Positions 1 through 6,912 of a stretch of 38,932 bases of DNA are shown piece by piece. The number at the start of each line of letters is the position of its first letter. Position 1 is the stretch's first letter. Location of the stretch: positions 1-38,932 of the forward strand of contig JAHZJB010000135.1 in NCBI GenBank assembly GCA_022601135.1, written 5' to 3'. Origin of the DNA: Actinomycetes bacterium (GTDB taxonomy: Bacteria > Actinomycetota > Actinomycetes > Mycobacteriales > Mycobacteriaceae). The position numbers were made by a program, and so were the translations under genes. The notes below the pieces were generated by a model, which saw only the letters and a program-made list of their open reading frames with translations, was not told where the DNA came from and did not search any database.

Positions 1-150
1 ACTAGGAAAGACCTTGACCAGGCGTGGACAGCAGACGACCAACAGCGGGACCGCGCCCTGGGCTCGCTACTTGAGGACGGCCTCGTGGAGCAGACTACCG
101 ACGGCAGATTCGCACTCTGCGGGGAAGGCGACGACGGGCCACTCGCCTAA
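1..150 (+). CDS. mutY: Adenine DNA glycosylase MutY, C-terminal fragment
   Basis: Reading frame 1 is open from the first base to a TAA at 148-150 and encodes the last 49 residues of a protein that starts outside the window. The tail (TRKDLDQAW, QQRDRALGSLLEDGLV, GRFALCGEG) matches the C-terminus I recall for actinobacterial MutY, which removes adenine mispaired with 8-oxoguanine in base-excision repair. The helix-hairpin-helix and iron-sulfur parts are outside the window, so this is a family call from the tail alone, backed by synteny (mutY lies near the mhuD/lpqF block in mycobacteria). Its stop codon overlaps the stop of the convergent carbonic-anhydrase-like gene by two bases. Confidence 0.8.
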   Translation, partial: TRKDLDQAWTADDQQRDRALGSLLEDGLVEQTTDGRFALCGEGDDGPLA

Positions 151-749
151 ACACGCTCTAGAAGCGCGTCACTGGTTGCGTCGATGGCGCCCATGGTGCC
201 GTGGACACGGATGCGGCCGTCACTGGGGTCGGTGGTTGCACAAACGATGCCGCACTCTCCACTGTCGATCCGCCGGGCAATCACTGGAGAGCGCTGCATC
301 AATGCGAGACCTACCTCCAGGATGTGGGAGCTGCAGACATCGTCGAACATTTCTGTTGCCCTGCGGCGCCGAACAATCGAGGACATCGCCTGCTCGATGG
401 CGACGCGGGTGGCGCCATCGGGAATGCTGATGTCGTTCCAGGCCCGAATAGCCGCCTGAATGGCGGAGCAGTCCTCGTGACCGAGGATCACGATCAACGG
501 AACGCCGAGGCCATCGACTGCGTGCTCCATGGTGGCCAGCACGCCCACGTCGATGACATGACCCCACGTGCTGACATCGATCAACGAACCGGCACCGTGG
601 CCGAGCAGTACGTCACTGGCGGCGTCGGCCTCGGCGCAGCGGAAGACCGCTGCATGCGGTGGACAGGTGCGAGCGGCCAAGCGGTGGAACGCGACCTGAC
701 GGTCGTTGCCTTCCTGCAGGCGCTGCCATGCCAGGGTTGGATCAGACAT
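147..749 (-). CDS. Beta-carbonic-anhydrase homologue lacking the catalytic Asp/Arg dyad
   Basis: This 200-residue protein has the length and fold signature of a beta-class carbonic anhydrase. The zinc ligands are present: Cys38, His91 and Cys94 (the HxxC motif reads HEDC). The usual CxDxR motif, however, reads C-A-E-A-D, so the catalytic Asp is Glu40 and its Arg partner is Asp42. Active beta-CAs need that dyad, so the protein probably binds zinc but is a weak or inactive hydratase; a sensing or scaffolding role is possible. The ATG at 749 has an AAAGGA ribosome site nine bases upstream; the open frame continues to 1058 but that part overlaps the PII-like gene. It is the last gene of the dab operon, 28 bp after the PII-like gene. 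It is probably not canB, which in H37Rv lies on the other side of mutY. Confidence 0.85.
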   Translation of the reverse strand: MSDPTLAWQRLQEGNDRQVAFHRLAARTCPPHAAVFRCAEADAASDVLLGHGAGSLIDVSTWGHVIDVGVLATMEHAVDGLGVPLIVILGHEDCSAIQAAIRAWNDISIPDGATRVAIEQAMSSIVRRRRATEMFDDVCSSHILEVGLALMQRSPVIARRIDSGECGIVCATTDPSDGRIRVHGTMGAIDATSDALLERV

Positions 750-777
750 TTCCGGTATTCCTTTCACTAGGGAGGGG

Positions 778-1110
778 TTAGGTGGTGCAGGTGAAGTACT
801 CGGGCCGGCTGACATAGGTTTCGGTGACGAACAGAACGCCCGACGACGCGTCGAGTAATGGGCGTAGCCCTGCCAGCAGAGCCTCGACCTTGTCCTCGGG
901 AACGACCGTGATGAGCAGTTCCAGCGCGGCTTGCTGGTTGAACAGCAACCGCCCTTGGCGGTAGCCGTGATGACCGAGCCCGGACACTCCGGACAGACTG
1001 GTGAAGCCGGTGGCGCCGACACTTCGAATGAGGTCCTGCGCGGCCGGCGCGTCCTCACCCGGGAGCACCAATTCGATCTTGATCATCTTGGTCAGCGATG
1101 GTGTGGTCAT
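778..1110 (-). CDS. PII-like (CPII/SbtB-type) signalling protein of the dab operon
   Basis: A 110-residue protein with the beta-alpha-beta repeat of the PII/CutA-like superfamily: KIELVLPGEDA opens strand 1, a helix follows, residues 38-56 (SLSGVSGLGHHGYRQGR) occupy the T-loop position, and a second repeat starts near ALELLITVVPEDK. The T-loop is shorter than in GlnB/GlnK and has no modifiable tyrosine in the usual context, which fits the PII-like group next to bicarbonate transporters (SbtB, CPII) that bind adenine nucleotides or bicarbonate. The ATG at 1110 overlaps the dabA TGA as ATGA and has a GGAG ribosome site, so it is translationally coupled to dabA. It probably adjusts the DAB pump to energy or carbon status. 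The bound effector cannot be read from the sequence. Confidence 0.8.
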   Translation of the reverse strand: MTTPSLTKMIKIELVLPGEDAPAAQDLIRSVGATGFTSLSGVSGLGHHGYRQGRLLFNQQAALELLITVVPEDKVEALLAGLRPLLDASSGVLFVTETYVSRPEYFTCTT

Positions 1111-3689
1111 CGGATCTTCTCCTCTTCGCGCAGCGCCATGCTGCGAGTTGTGTTGTCCCACGATTGCCACCCGCTGTGCGTCCAGCGTTGCCAGCCCTGG
1201 TGGGAGTTCTCGCGGGCGGCTACGGCGATCCAGTCGTTTCCTATGAGCCTCTGCAGAACGGGGTTTCGCCCGACAATCGCATCGATCCGCGACAGCGGAG
1301 CCTGCACAACAGCGAGCAGCCGAACGGGCTCGTGGATGAGCCGTTCACCATCCACGACGGATTGTCTGGGCAGACCGAGACGCAGGTCGCCGTTGTGCCC
1401 GGCGATAACTCCAGCGGTACCCACGACGTTGTGGATCGTCTTGGTTCCGGCTCCGAAGGCTTCCGGGGCGACCGCGGAAAAGTAGTACTGGGAGTTGATC
1501 CACTGCGCCACCACCAACGGGGCTGTCAGGATTGTTTCCAGGGCACCGCCGTCTGGGTCGACATCGGCGTCGTACGAGTGCAGGAAAACACGACGCTGTA
1601 GGTCGATTCCCACAGAGACTTCACGGGGTGCGATGACGAACGCCGCGTTGCCGGCCAAACCCCATTCGGGGTACACCTGCGCCCAGTCCACCGACCTGCG
1701 GTAAACATGACGCGCAGCCCGGGCGAGCGATGTCGGCATCGGGGCACCGGGAAGTCCCGCGCACCGCTCGGCAGCGAGCCTCGAGCCCGCGAGATCCAGA
1801 TCGTCACGAAGCTGCCGCACATCGTGGTGATGACTCCGGGGGATCAGGTGCTCATCGAGAAGGGTGACCCGATCTGTAGTGGTGTCATGCTGGGCCGCAA
1901 CGAAATACGTCTCAGCAGGTATGGATATACCCAAGAGCGACAGCTCGTTTCGCACGCCGGGTTCGTTGAGAATCGCGGCCGCCGTCCGGGCGTTGGGACC
2001 TCCAGGCTGCCCGCCGCAGGCCCCACAATCCAACGAGGCCTGGTAGGGATTGTTCTCGGTGGTACTGGCATGCCCGCACACCACTACGAGCCGGGCGAAA
2101 CCGTCGGTGAGTCCCATCATGGTCAGGGCGACCTGCCCGAAGAGAACGCGCTCGCCCATCGGTATGGAGTCCACGTCGATAGCGGTTGGCGCGGCAGGAA
2201 CAGCAAGGTCACGCAGTCGACGGCGCAGCTTGGCGTGCCACACGGGCGCAAACGTTTTGGCAGCGGTCAGCGGCGCCGATGGCCAGCCTGCCGCCTCTGC
2301 AAGCGCGAACGGGGCAGCCAGTGCATCCTTGGCGGAGTGGAACGCCGACTCAGCACCCGCGAGGGCGTTGGCGCCCGCCAATCGGCGCGCCCTGTCCGCC
2401 GTGTCGGGTGCAGCCACTTCACGAATCGCGTAGCTGGGTCTAATCAGGACGGGGCACAGGTCACGTGCTTGGCCGCCGAGGAGGTCTGTGTAACGAATGG
2501 CAACCGCGAAGAAGCCGGCAAAGCCCAGGGTTTGGTAAGGGCCCACTGCCTCGAGATGTCGGCGCAGGCCTTCCGAGCGGGTGTCGATGCAGCACACTAG
2601 CTGCGCCGCCACCGGCCCCACCGGATCCTGGCCCCGGCCGGAGTCGATGTCGGTCAGCAGTCCGTCGCGATAGTTGCCTTCGAAAGCGTTTTGCCACAAT
2701 ATTTCTCGTGTTGCGACAGGAACGACGGCCAGCACTCGCGCAGCGGCGGCGAGCTGGTCATCGGATGCCCCTGTCAGCCCCCACACCTCGACCAGATGTT
2801 CTGCACGCTCGCGTGCCGAGGGAATGCCCTCGGTCACCTCACGCTGGAAGAGCGAGGCAGGCGTCAGGGGGTTCTGCAGCAGCAGCGCAGCTTCGTAGGT
2901 CAACCGGACGGCCAGGTAGTCGACCAGGTCGATGCCTGCGTCTTGGGTGCCGCACCAACGGATGTGAGCCGCCCAGCCGGTGAGTCTGGTGAGATGCGCT
3001 TGGAGATAAGTGATGCGATCGTCATCGTCTACCTGCAGTGCGGCCAGCGCGTTGAGAACGGCGTCGTCGGCACGGCCGGCGCATTCGCGGAGTCGGGTGC
3101 GGACTGCCCCCGCCAGTCCGGAATCGTGGGGCGCGAGCGTCCGCCAGGCGGCAAAGAACCCGGCGTCGCGGCCCGGCATCGTCCAGCCGGCCTGGCCGAA
3201 GAACGCTGAGCACCACTTTGCGCACTGCGCGTCGATGGCTTCGGCCATTTCGGGGCCGCTCTGCTCGCCGAGGGTGCGGTATCGACGCCGCGGTTGCGGT
3301 GTCCGGATGCCGTGGAGCAGGTCGCCCCGAAGCAGTTCGGTCGGCTCGACTTCGCGCTCTCCCAGCGGTAATGCCGGGGCACCCTGCAGGTTCGGATAGC
3401 GCCGATAGATCGCCCGGTCGAGATCGGTGTCGGTAATACGTCCCGCCCTGTACAACTCGCGAAATGTTTCCTGCGGCAACGTCCCGCGCACGCCGTATTG
3501 GTCCGCCGCGCGGCTGATCGCCTGTTCGAAGGGCATACTGTCCAGGCCCGCCAGGGGATTGACCGCGATGAAGGTTTCGAGAGGATAGTGGGTGGGAAGC
3601 ACATGAGCGGCCAGTGCGACATCGCCGCGCAGCCGGGCACGACGAGACTCCACAGGAATTTGTGCGCTGGCATCGTGAATGGTGGTCAT
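1107..3689 (-). CDS. dabA: DabA: DUF2309 catalytic subunit of a DAB/MpsAB inorganic-carbon uptake complex
   Basis: An 860-residue DUF2309 protein. DabA is a cytoplasmic beta-CA-like subunit that, with the membrane protein DabB, is thought to drive one-way hydration of CO2 to bicarbonate using the ion gradient. The active-site residues of Halothiobacillus DabA (Cys351, Asp353, His524, Cys539) map with identical spacing to Cys367-x-Asp369 (CCIDTR, with Arg371), His540 (VVVCGH) and Cys555 (LDCGACGG), so this copy looks catalytic. The N-terminal motif THYPLETFIAVNPLAG is typical of the family. The ATG at 3689 overlaps the dabB stop as ATGA and has an AGGAG site 8 bp upstream; the frame is open further upstream but only inside dabB. 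The staphylococcal equivalent MpsB supports growth in ambient air; here it would supply bicarbonate to carboxylases (inference). Confidence 0.93.
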   Translation of the reverse strand: MTTIHDASAQIPVESRRARLRGDVALAAHVLPTHYPLETFIAVNPLAGLDSMPFEQAISRAADQYGVRGTLPQETFRELYRAGRITDTDLDRAIYRRYPNLQGAPALPLGEREVEPTELLRGDLLHGIRTPQPRRRYRTLGEQSGPEMAEAIDAQCAKWCSAFFGQAGWTMPGRDAGFFAAWRTLAPHDSGLAGAVRTRLRECAGRADDAVLNALAALQVDDDDRITYLQAHLTRLTGWAAHIRWCGTQDAGIDLVDYLAVRLTYEAALLLQNPLTPASLFQREVTEGIPSARERAEHLVEVWGLTGASDDQLAAAARVLAVVPVATREILWQNAFEGNYRDGLLTDIDSGRGQDPVGPVAAQLVCCIDTRSEGLRRHLEAVGPYQTLGFAGFFAVAIRYTDLLGGQARDLCPVLIRPSYAIREVAAPDTADRARRLAGANALAGAESAFHSAKDALAAPFALAEAAGWPSAPLTAAKTFAPVWHAKLRRRLRDLAVPAAPTAIDVDSIPMGERVLFGQVALTMMGLTDGFARLVVVCGHASTTENNPYQASLDCGACGGQPGGPNARTAAAILNEPGVRNELSLLGISIPAETYFVAAQHDTTTDRVTLLDEHLIPRSHHHDVRQLRDDLDLAGSRLAAERCAGLPGAPMPTSLARAARHVYRRSVDWAQVYPEWGLAGNAAFVIAPREVSVGIDLQRRVFLHSYDADVDPDGGALETILTAPLVVAQWINSQYYFSAVAPEAFGAGTKTIHNVVGTAGVIAGHNGDLRLGLPRQSVVDGERLIHEPVRLLAVVQAPLSRIDAIVGRNPVLQRLIGNDWIAVAARENSHQGWQRWTHSGWQSWDNTTRSMALREEEKIR

Positions 3690-5257
3690 GGGTGTGCTCC
3701 TGTCAGGTGAGCTGTCGTCGGTGTCGTTGAGCCGATGACGGGCGTGGCAATGTGCCCGGCAGAAAGCGCCCGGGTGTACAGGACGTGCTGCAGTCGCCGC
3801 GGAATCGTCGCGCGCCGCAGCGCTGCCAGACACCCCAGGACGACCAGGGCCGCGGCGGCGATCAGCCAGGTAGTCGCGGCGTTGACACCGGTCGCGGGCA
3901 GGGCCGGAGCGAGGAATCGACTGATCGTGTCGATGAGGGTGACGTACACGACAGCGATCGGCATCAATACCGCGGCGGCTACCGCAACACCGCTGGGAGT
4001 GGGCCGGCGTTTCAGCCACCCCCACAGCGCAGCCGCGGCACTCACCCAGGCGAAGAGCAGCAGGGCATGCGTGGCCGGATCACCGGCCGATCCCAGGGGG
4101 GCCACGATGCCCGCGACAGCCAGTGCCAGCAGAGGCAGGAGTACGGCGGGTATCGCGTTGAGAGCAAGTCTGCGTCGCGCCAACTGCTGAGCGGGGGGAG
4201 CAAACGCTTGTCGGCGCCGGTACGAGATCGCCGACCCGGAAGAGAGAAACAGGGTCGCCTTGTAGAACCCGTGCGCCACAAGGTGGAACACCGCAGCGGC
4301 CCAGAGCCCGAGCCCGCAGGTGAGCGTCATGAAACCCATCTGGGCCATGGTCGAATGCGCCAATCCTCCCTTGATGTCGGGCTTGACCAGCATGATGACT
4401 GCGCCGTAGACCATCGTGGCGGCGCCGGCAACAATCGTCACCCCGCGTGCCAGATCGGCGGTGACCAGCGGGCTGAACCTGATGAGCAGCACGGCGCCGG
4501 CATTGACGACGCCCGCGTGCAGCAGCGCCGACACGGGTGTGGGTGCAGCCAGCGTGGCCGGCAGCCAGCGGTGAAACGGCAACTGAGCCGCCCGCGACAG
4601 CGCCGCGGTGACAATCAACAGACCGACCAGCACCGCCACTGGGCCGGTTACCTGCCGGGCGTCAAGGTCACGGATTTCATGGACGCCCCACTGGAGCTTG
4701 ACGATCCCGACGGCCGCCCACAACGCGAGATCGCCGACCAGGAAAGCCTTCGCCGCGCGCCGCACACCGTCGCGGGCGGCGGGCAACTCTCGGTACATCC
4801 CGAGCAACAGACACAGCGCGGCGCCCGCCAGGGTCCAACAGGCAGCCAGCGCAACCGTCGTGGTGGCCGCCATCAAACCCGCCGACGCGCTGGTCAGTAG
4901 CCCGGCTCCAGCGGTGAACCACGTCATCCGGGAATCTCCGGAGAGGTACCGCAGCGCGAAGGTCTGCACGATGGCGCTGACCCCGAACACCAACAGCAGC
5001 AGCACCACGGCGAGCCGGTCGGTCCCGATCCCGAAAACGCTGACCGCGAAGGAGCCGTAGTGGCTGGTTGCCGCACCGGCGGCCAGCACTGCCGCACCCG
5101 CAAAACCGACCCCGGCGGATACGGCCCCCAGACGGCCCAGCAGACGTGGCCGATACCGCACCGGCGTCAGCGCCAGCGTCGCGACCAGCACAGGGGCGAC
5201 GACAACAGCCGCCAGGACTCCACCGAGGACCGGATTGATGGCTCCCACTCCATACAT
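3686..5257 (-). CDS. dabB: DabB: NuoL/Mrp-antiporter-like membrane subunit of the DAB complex
   Basis: A 523-residue polytopic membrane protein of the proton-conducting NuoL/MrpA family. Diagnostic stretches are QLPFHRWLPATLAAPTPVSA, with LLHAGVVNAG just after it, then IKGGLAHSTMAQMGF and VAHGFYKATLFL, which include the His and Lys residues of the ion path. A NuoL-type protein directly upstream of DUF2309 with no complex I genes around identifies the DAB/MpsA partner rather than NADH dehydrogenase. It would couple H+ or Na+ flow to DabA. The chosen ATG at 5257 has no Shine-Dalgarno sequence, but a TTGACA/TATTCT promoter ends seven bases upstream, so the mRNA is probably leaderless and starts at this codon. 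It is the first gene of the operon and overlaps dabA by four bases. Confidence 0.92.
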   Translation of the reverse strand: MYGVGAINPVLGGVLAAVVVAPVLVATLALTPVRYRPRLLGRLGAVSAGVGFAGAAVLAAGAATSHYGSFAVSVFGIGTDRLAVVLLLLVFGVSAIVQTFALRYLSGDSRMTWFTAGAGLLTSASAGLMAATTTVALAACWTLAGAALCLLLGMYRELPAARDGVRRAAKAFLVGDLALWAAVGIVKLQWGVHEIRDLDARQVTGPVAVLVGLLIVTAALSRAAQLPFHRWLPATLAAPTPVSALLHAGVVNAGAVLLIRFSPLVTADLARGVTIVAGAATMVYGAVIMLVKPDIKGGLAHSTMAQMGFMTLTCGLGLWAAAVFHLVAHGFYKATLFLSSGSAISYRRRQAFAPPAQQLARRRLALNAIPAVLLPLLALAVAGIVAPLGSAGDPATHALLLFAWVSAAAALWGWLKRRPTPSGVAVAAAVLMPIAVVYVTLIDTISRFLAPALPATGVNAATTWLIAAAALVVLGCLAALRRATIPRRLQHVLYTRALSAGHIATPVIGSTTPTTAHLTGAHP

Positions 5258-5294
5258 AGGTTGGAGAATACGTGTTTTTCATTACCGGTGTCAA
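5258..5294 (-). promoter_or_regulatory. Predicted leaderless sigma-A promoter of the dab operon
   Basis: On the minus strand a perfect -35 box TTGACA (5289-5294) and a -10 box TATTCT (5265-5270) are 18 bp apart. Seven bases separate the -10 box from the dabB ATG, so transcription should begin at or within a base of the start codon. No ribosome-binding site is present, which agrees with leaderless translation, common in mycobacteria. Promoter class and start site are inferred from spacing only. Confidence 0.7.
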
Positions 5295-5388
5295 GATTCC
5301 TGTTTTGTAGCCCTTGAGTTGCGCTTCCTGCTTATTGGTGAGGCGATGGGTGGACCACGTAGCGGTGAGGGATATCGAGCAGTAGACG

Positions 5389-5400
5389 TAAGATTCCGGT
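5389..5400 (+). promoter_or_regulatory. Predicted -10 element giving a leaderless regulator mRNA
   Basis: TAAGAT (5389-5394) fits the mycobacterial TAnnnT -10 pattern and ends six bases before the regulator ATG, so transcription would start on the start codon. No clear -35 box and no Shine-Dalgarno sequence are visible. The 143-bp interval 5258-5400 holds both divergent promoters and is noticeably richer in A and T than its flanks; it is the likely operator region, although I found no convincing dyad. Confidence 0.5.
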
Positions 5401-5697
5401 ATGGCTGCGTGGACCTTCCTGACCAACCACGCCCACACCCTGCTGTGCATCGCACGCGACCCTGGGATACGTCTCCGCGATATCGCCGAGCGGGTCGGGG
5501 TCACCGAACGCGCCGCGCAGGCAATCGTCACCGACTTGGTCGAAGCCGGCTACCTCGACAGGGACCGCCGAGGTCGGCGCAACCACTACCGAATCCGGGC
5601 GACGAGACCGATGCGCCACCCCGTCGAGCGGGGCCACCACATCGGCGAGATTCTCGAGGTACTGCATGACCACGAGGAATCCGATGAAACCGCCTGA
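5401..5697 (+). CDS. Winged-helix transcriptional regulator, divergent from the dab operon
   Basis: A small 98-residue DNA-binding protein with one winged helix-turn-helix domain. A helix-turn-helix spans about residues 22-48 (RLRDIAERVGVTERAAQAIV, then TDLVEAGYL), and a basic wing follows (RDRRGRRNHYRI). The fold is MarR/ArsR-like, with no added ligand-binding domain and no cysteine metal site. The last 30 residues are rich in His and acidic residues (HPVERGHHIGEILEVLHDHEE), possibly for dimerisation or metal or pH sensing, which is speculative. Divergent placement 143 bp from dabB makes it the obvious candidate to control the carbon-uptake operon and itself. The effector is unknown. Confidence 0.85.
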   Translation: MAAWTFLTNHAHTLLCIARDPGIRLRDIAERVGVTERAAQAIVTDLVEAGYLDRDRRGRRNHYRIRATRPMRHPVERGHHIGEILEVLHDHEESDETA

Positions 5698-5767
5698 AGG
5701 CTCCGACCGCCAACGCGCACCGATTCGCTCAGCGACAACCTGCTGTGCCGCCTAGGCTCATCCCGGC

Positions 5768-6553
5768 TCAGTCGCCACGGTCAACTGTGGCCACAAACGC
5801 CTCAACCGCACCCCGGTATTTCTCGGGCGCGTCGTCGTGGATGAGGTGCCCGGCTCCCGGCACGTGTAGATACGTCGCCCGTAAACCGGTTGCGGCCATC
5901 GTCGACATCTGACCGGGCGGGGTGACGGAGTTCCCGGCTTCGAGCAGCAGGGTGGGCACCGACACCGAATCCCACTGGCGCCAGTAGTCGCGAGTTCCCC
6001 ACTCCGCGGCGATCTCGATCCAGCGACGCGGGTCGCCATGCAGGCGCCAGCCTGTCGGAGTGCGGTCGAACGCTTCGAGGAAGTACTCACCCGCGACCTG
6101 CCCGAATTCGTCGTAAACCTGTTGCGCTGTAGGAAATTCCACCGGCAACGCATGTAGCCAGGGTTCCCAGGGGCCGGTGGTCCGGCCCCGAAAATCGGGA
6201 GCCATGTCCTCGACGACGACGGCAGCAACCGACTCGGGGCGCTCCGCGGCCAGACACCACGAGTGCAACGCACCCATCGAATGCCCGATCATGATCGCCG
6301 GTCTGCCGAGCCGGGACACCGCGTCACCGAGGGCGGCAACGAAACGCTCAGTGGAGATCGGGAACGCGTCGTCGACCCCGCGCCCACGATGCCACGGCGC
6401 GTCGTAGGTATAGACCTCCCCGAGCCTCGTCAACCAGGGCACCTGGCGCGACCACGTGGACCCCCGCCCCATCAGCCCGTGCACCAGCACGAGGGGTGGG
6501 CCGGAACCCCCGTGGCGGCTCAGCAGTCGGTCGGAATCCATGGGCTCCCTCAT
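5768..6553 (-). CDS. Alpha/beta hydrolase (Rv3591c-like)
   Basis: A 261-residue single-domain alpha/beta hydrolase. The oxyanion region reads LVLVHGLMGRGSTW (residues 21-34), the nucleophile elbow is GHSMG with Ser92, and the catalytic His is His236 in VPGAGHLIHDD; the acid is probably in the LLLEAGNS loop near residue 205. No signal peptide is visible, so it is probably cytosolic. The substrate cannot be assigned. Synteny with mhuD and lpqF matches the Rv3591c position in M. tuberculosis. The first ATG (6553) is used here; an in-frame ATG four codons later (6541) has AGGGAG just upstream and may be the true start. It ends 70 bp from the convergent regulator, with no clear terminator between them. 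Confidence 0.85.
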   Translation of the reverse strand: MREPMDSDRLLSRHGGSGPPLVLVHGLMGRGSTWSRQVPWLTRLGEVYTYDAPWHRGRGVDDAFPISTERFVAALGDAVSRLGRPAIMIGHSMGALHSWCLAAERPESVAAVVVEDMAPDFRGRTTGPWEPWLHALPVEFPTAQQVYDEFGQVAGEYFLEAFDRTPTGWRLHGDPRRWIEIAAEWGTRDYWRQWDSVSVPTLLLEAGNSVTPPGQMSTMAATGLRATYLHVPGAGHLIHDDAPEKYRGAVEAFVATVDRGD

Positions 6554-6569
6554 GCCTCTAGCAACGCGG

Positions 6570-6582
6570 TAGCCTGATTGTC
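6570..6582 (+). promoter_or_regulatory. Putative -10 element for a leaderless mhuD mRNA
   Basis: TAGCCT (6570-6575) is followed by seven bases and then the mhuD ATG. No Shine-Dalgarno sequence precedes the start. The spacing suggests a transcript that begins on the start codon. No -35 box is obvious, so confidence is moderate. Confidence 0.45.
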
Positions 6583-6912
6583 ATGCCCAGCCAAACCCCT
6601 GTGGTGAAGATCAACGCAATCGAGATCCCACCCAACGCCGGTCCGGAATTGGAGAAGCGGTTCGCGCACCGCGCACATGCCGTCGACAACCAGCCGGGAT
6701 TTCTCGGTTTTCAACTGCTACGCCCGGTCAAGGGCGACGACCGCTACTTCGTGGTGACCCAGTGGGATTCCGAAGAGGCATTTCAGGCCTGGGCGACCGG
6801 TCCCGCCGCCGAGGCTCATGCGGGCGAGCGTGCCAACCCGGTCGCCACCGGAGCGTCGCTGCTGGAGTTCGAAGTTGTACTTGACGTTGCCGGGACCGAC
6901 GCCAAGGCGTGA
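6583..6912 (+). CDS. mhuD: Haem-degrading monooxygenase MhuD
   Basis: A 109-residue ABM-fold protein nearly identical over most of its length to the M. tuberculosis MhuD sequence I recall. MhuD binds one or two haems per subunit and opens the ring to mycobilin isomers, releasing iron without CO. The key residues are all present, shifted by four because of an N-terminal insertion: Asn11 (Asn7 in M. tuberculosis), Arg30, Trp70 and the haem-ligand His79 (His75). The core GFLGFQLLRPVKGDDRYFVV is typical. The protein is cytosolic and serves iron acquisition from host or environmental haem. The 3' end overlaps the probable start of lpqF. Confidence 0.95.
   Translation: MPSQTPVVKINAIEIPPNAGPELEKRFAHRAHAVDNQPGFLGFQLLRPVKGDDRYFVVTQWDSEEAFQAWATGPAAEAHAGERANPVATGASLLEFEVVLDVAGTDAKA

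Noticed and set aside
147..749. Identification of the CA-like gene as canB
   Set aside because: The orientation and side relative to mutY differ from canB in H37Rv, the active-site motif is degenerate, and it is operonic with dabAB.
3686..5257. Complex I subunit NuoL
   Set aside because: There are no other nuo genes, and a DUF2309 gene overlaps it by four bases, which is the DAB arrangement.
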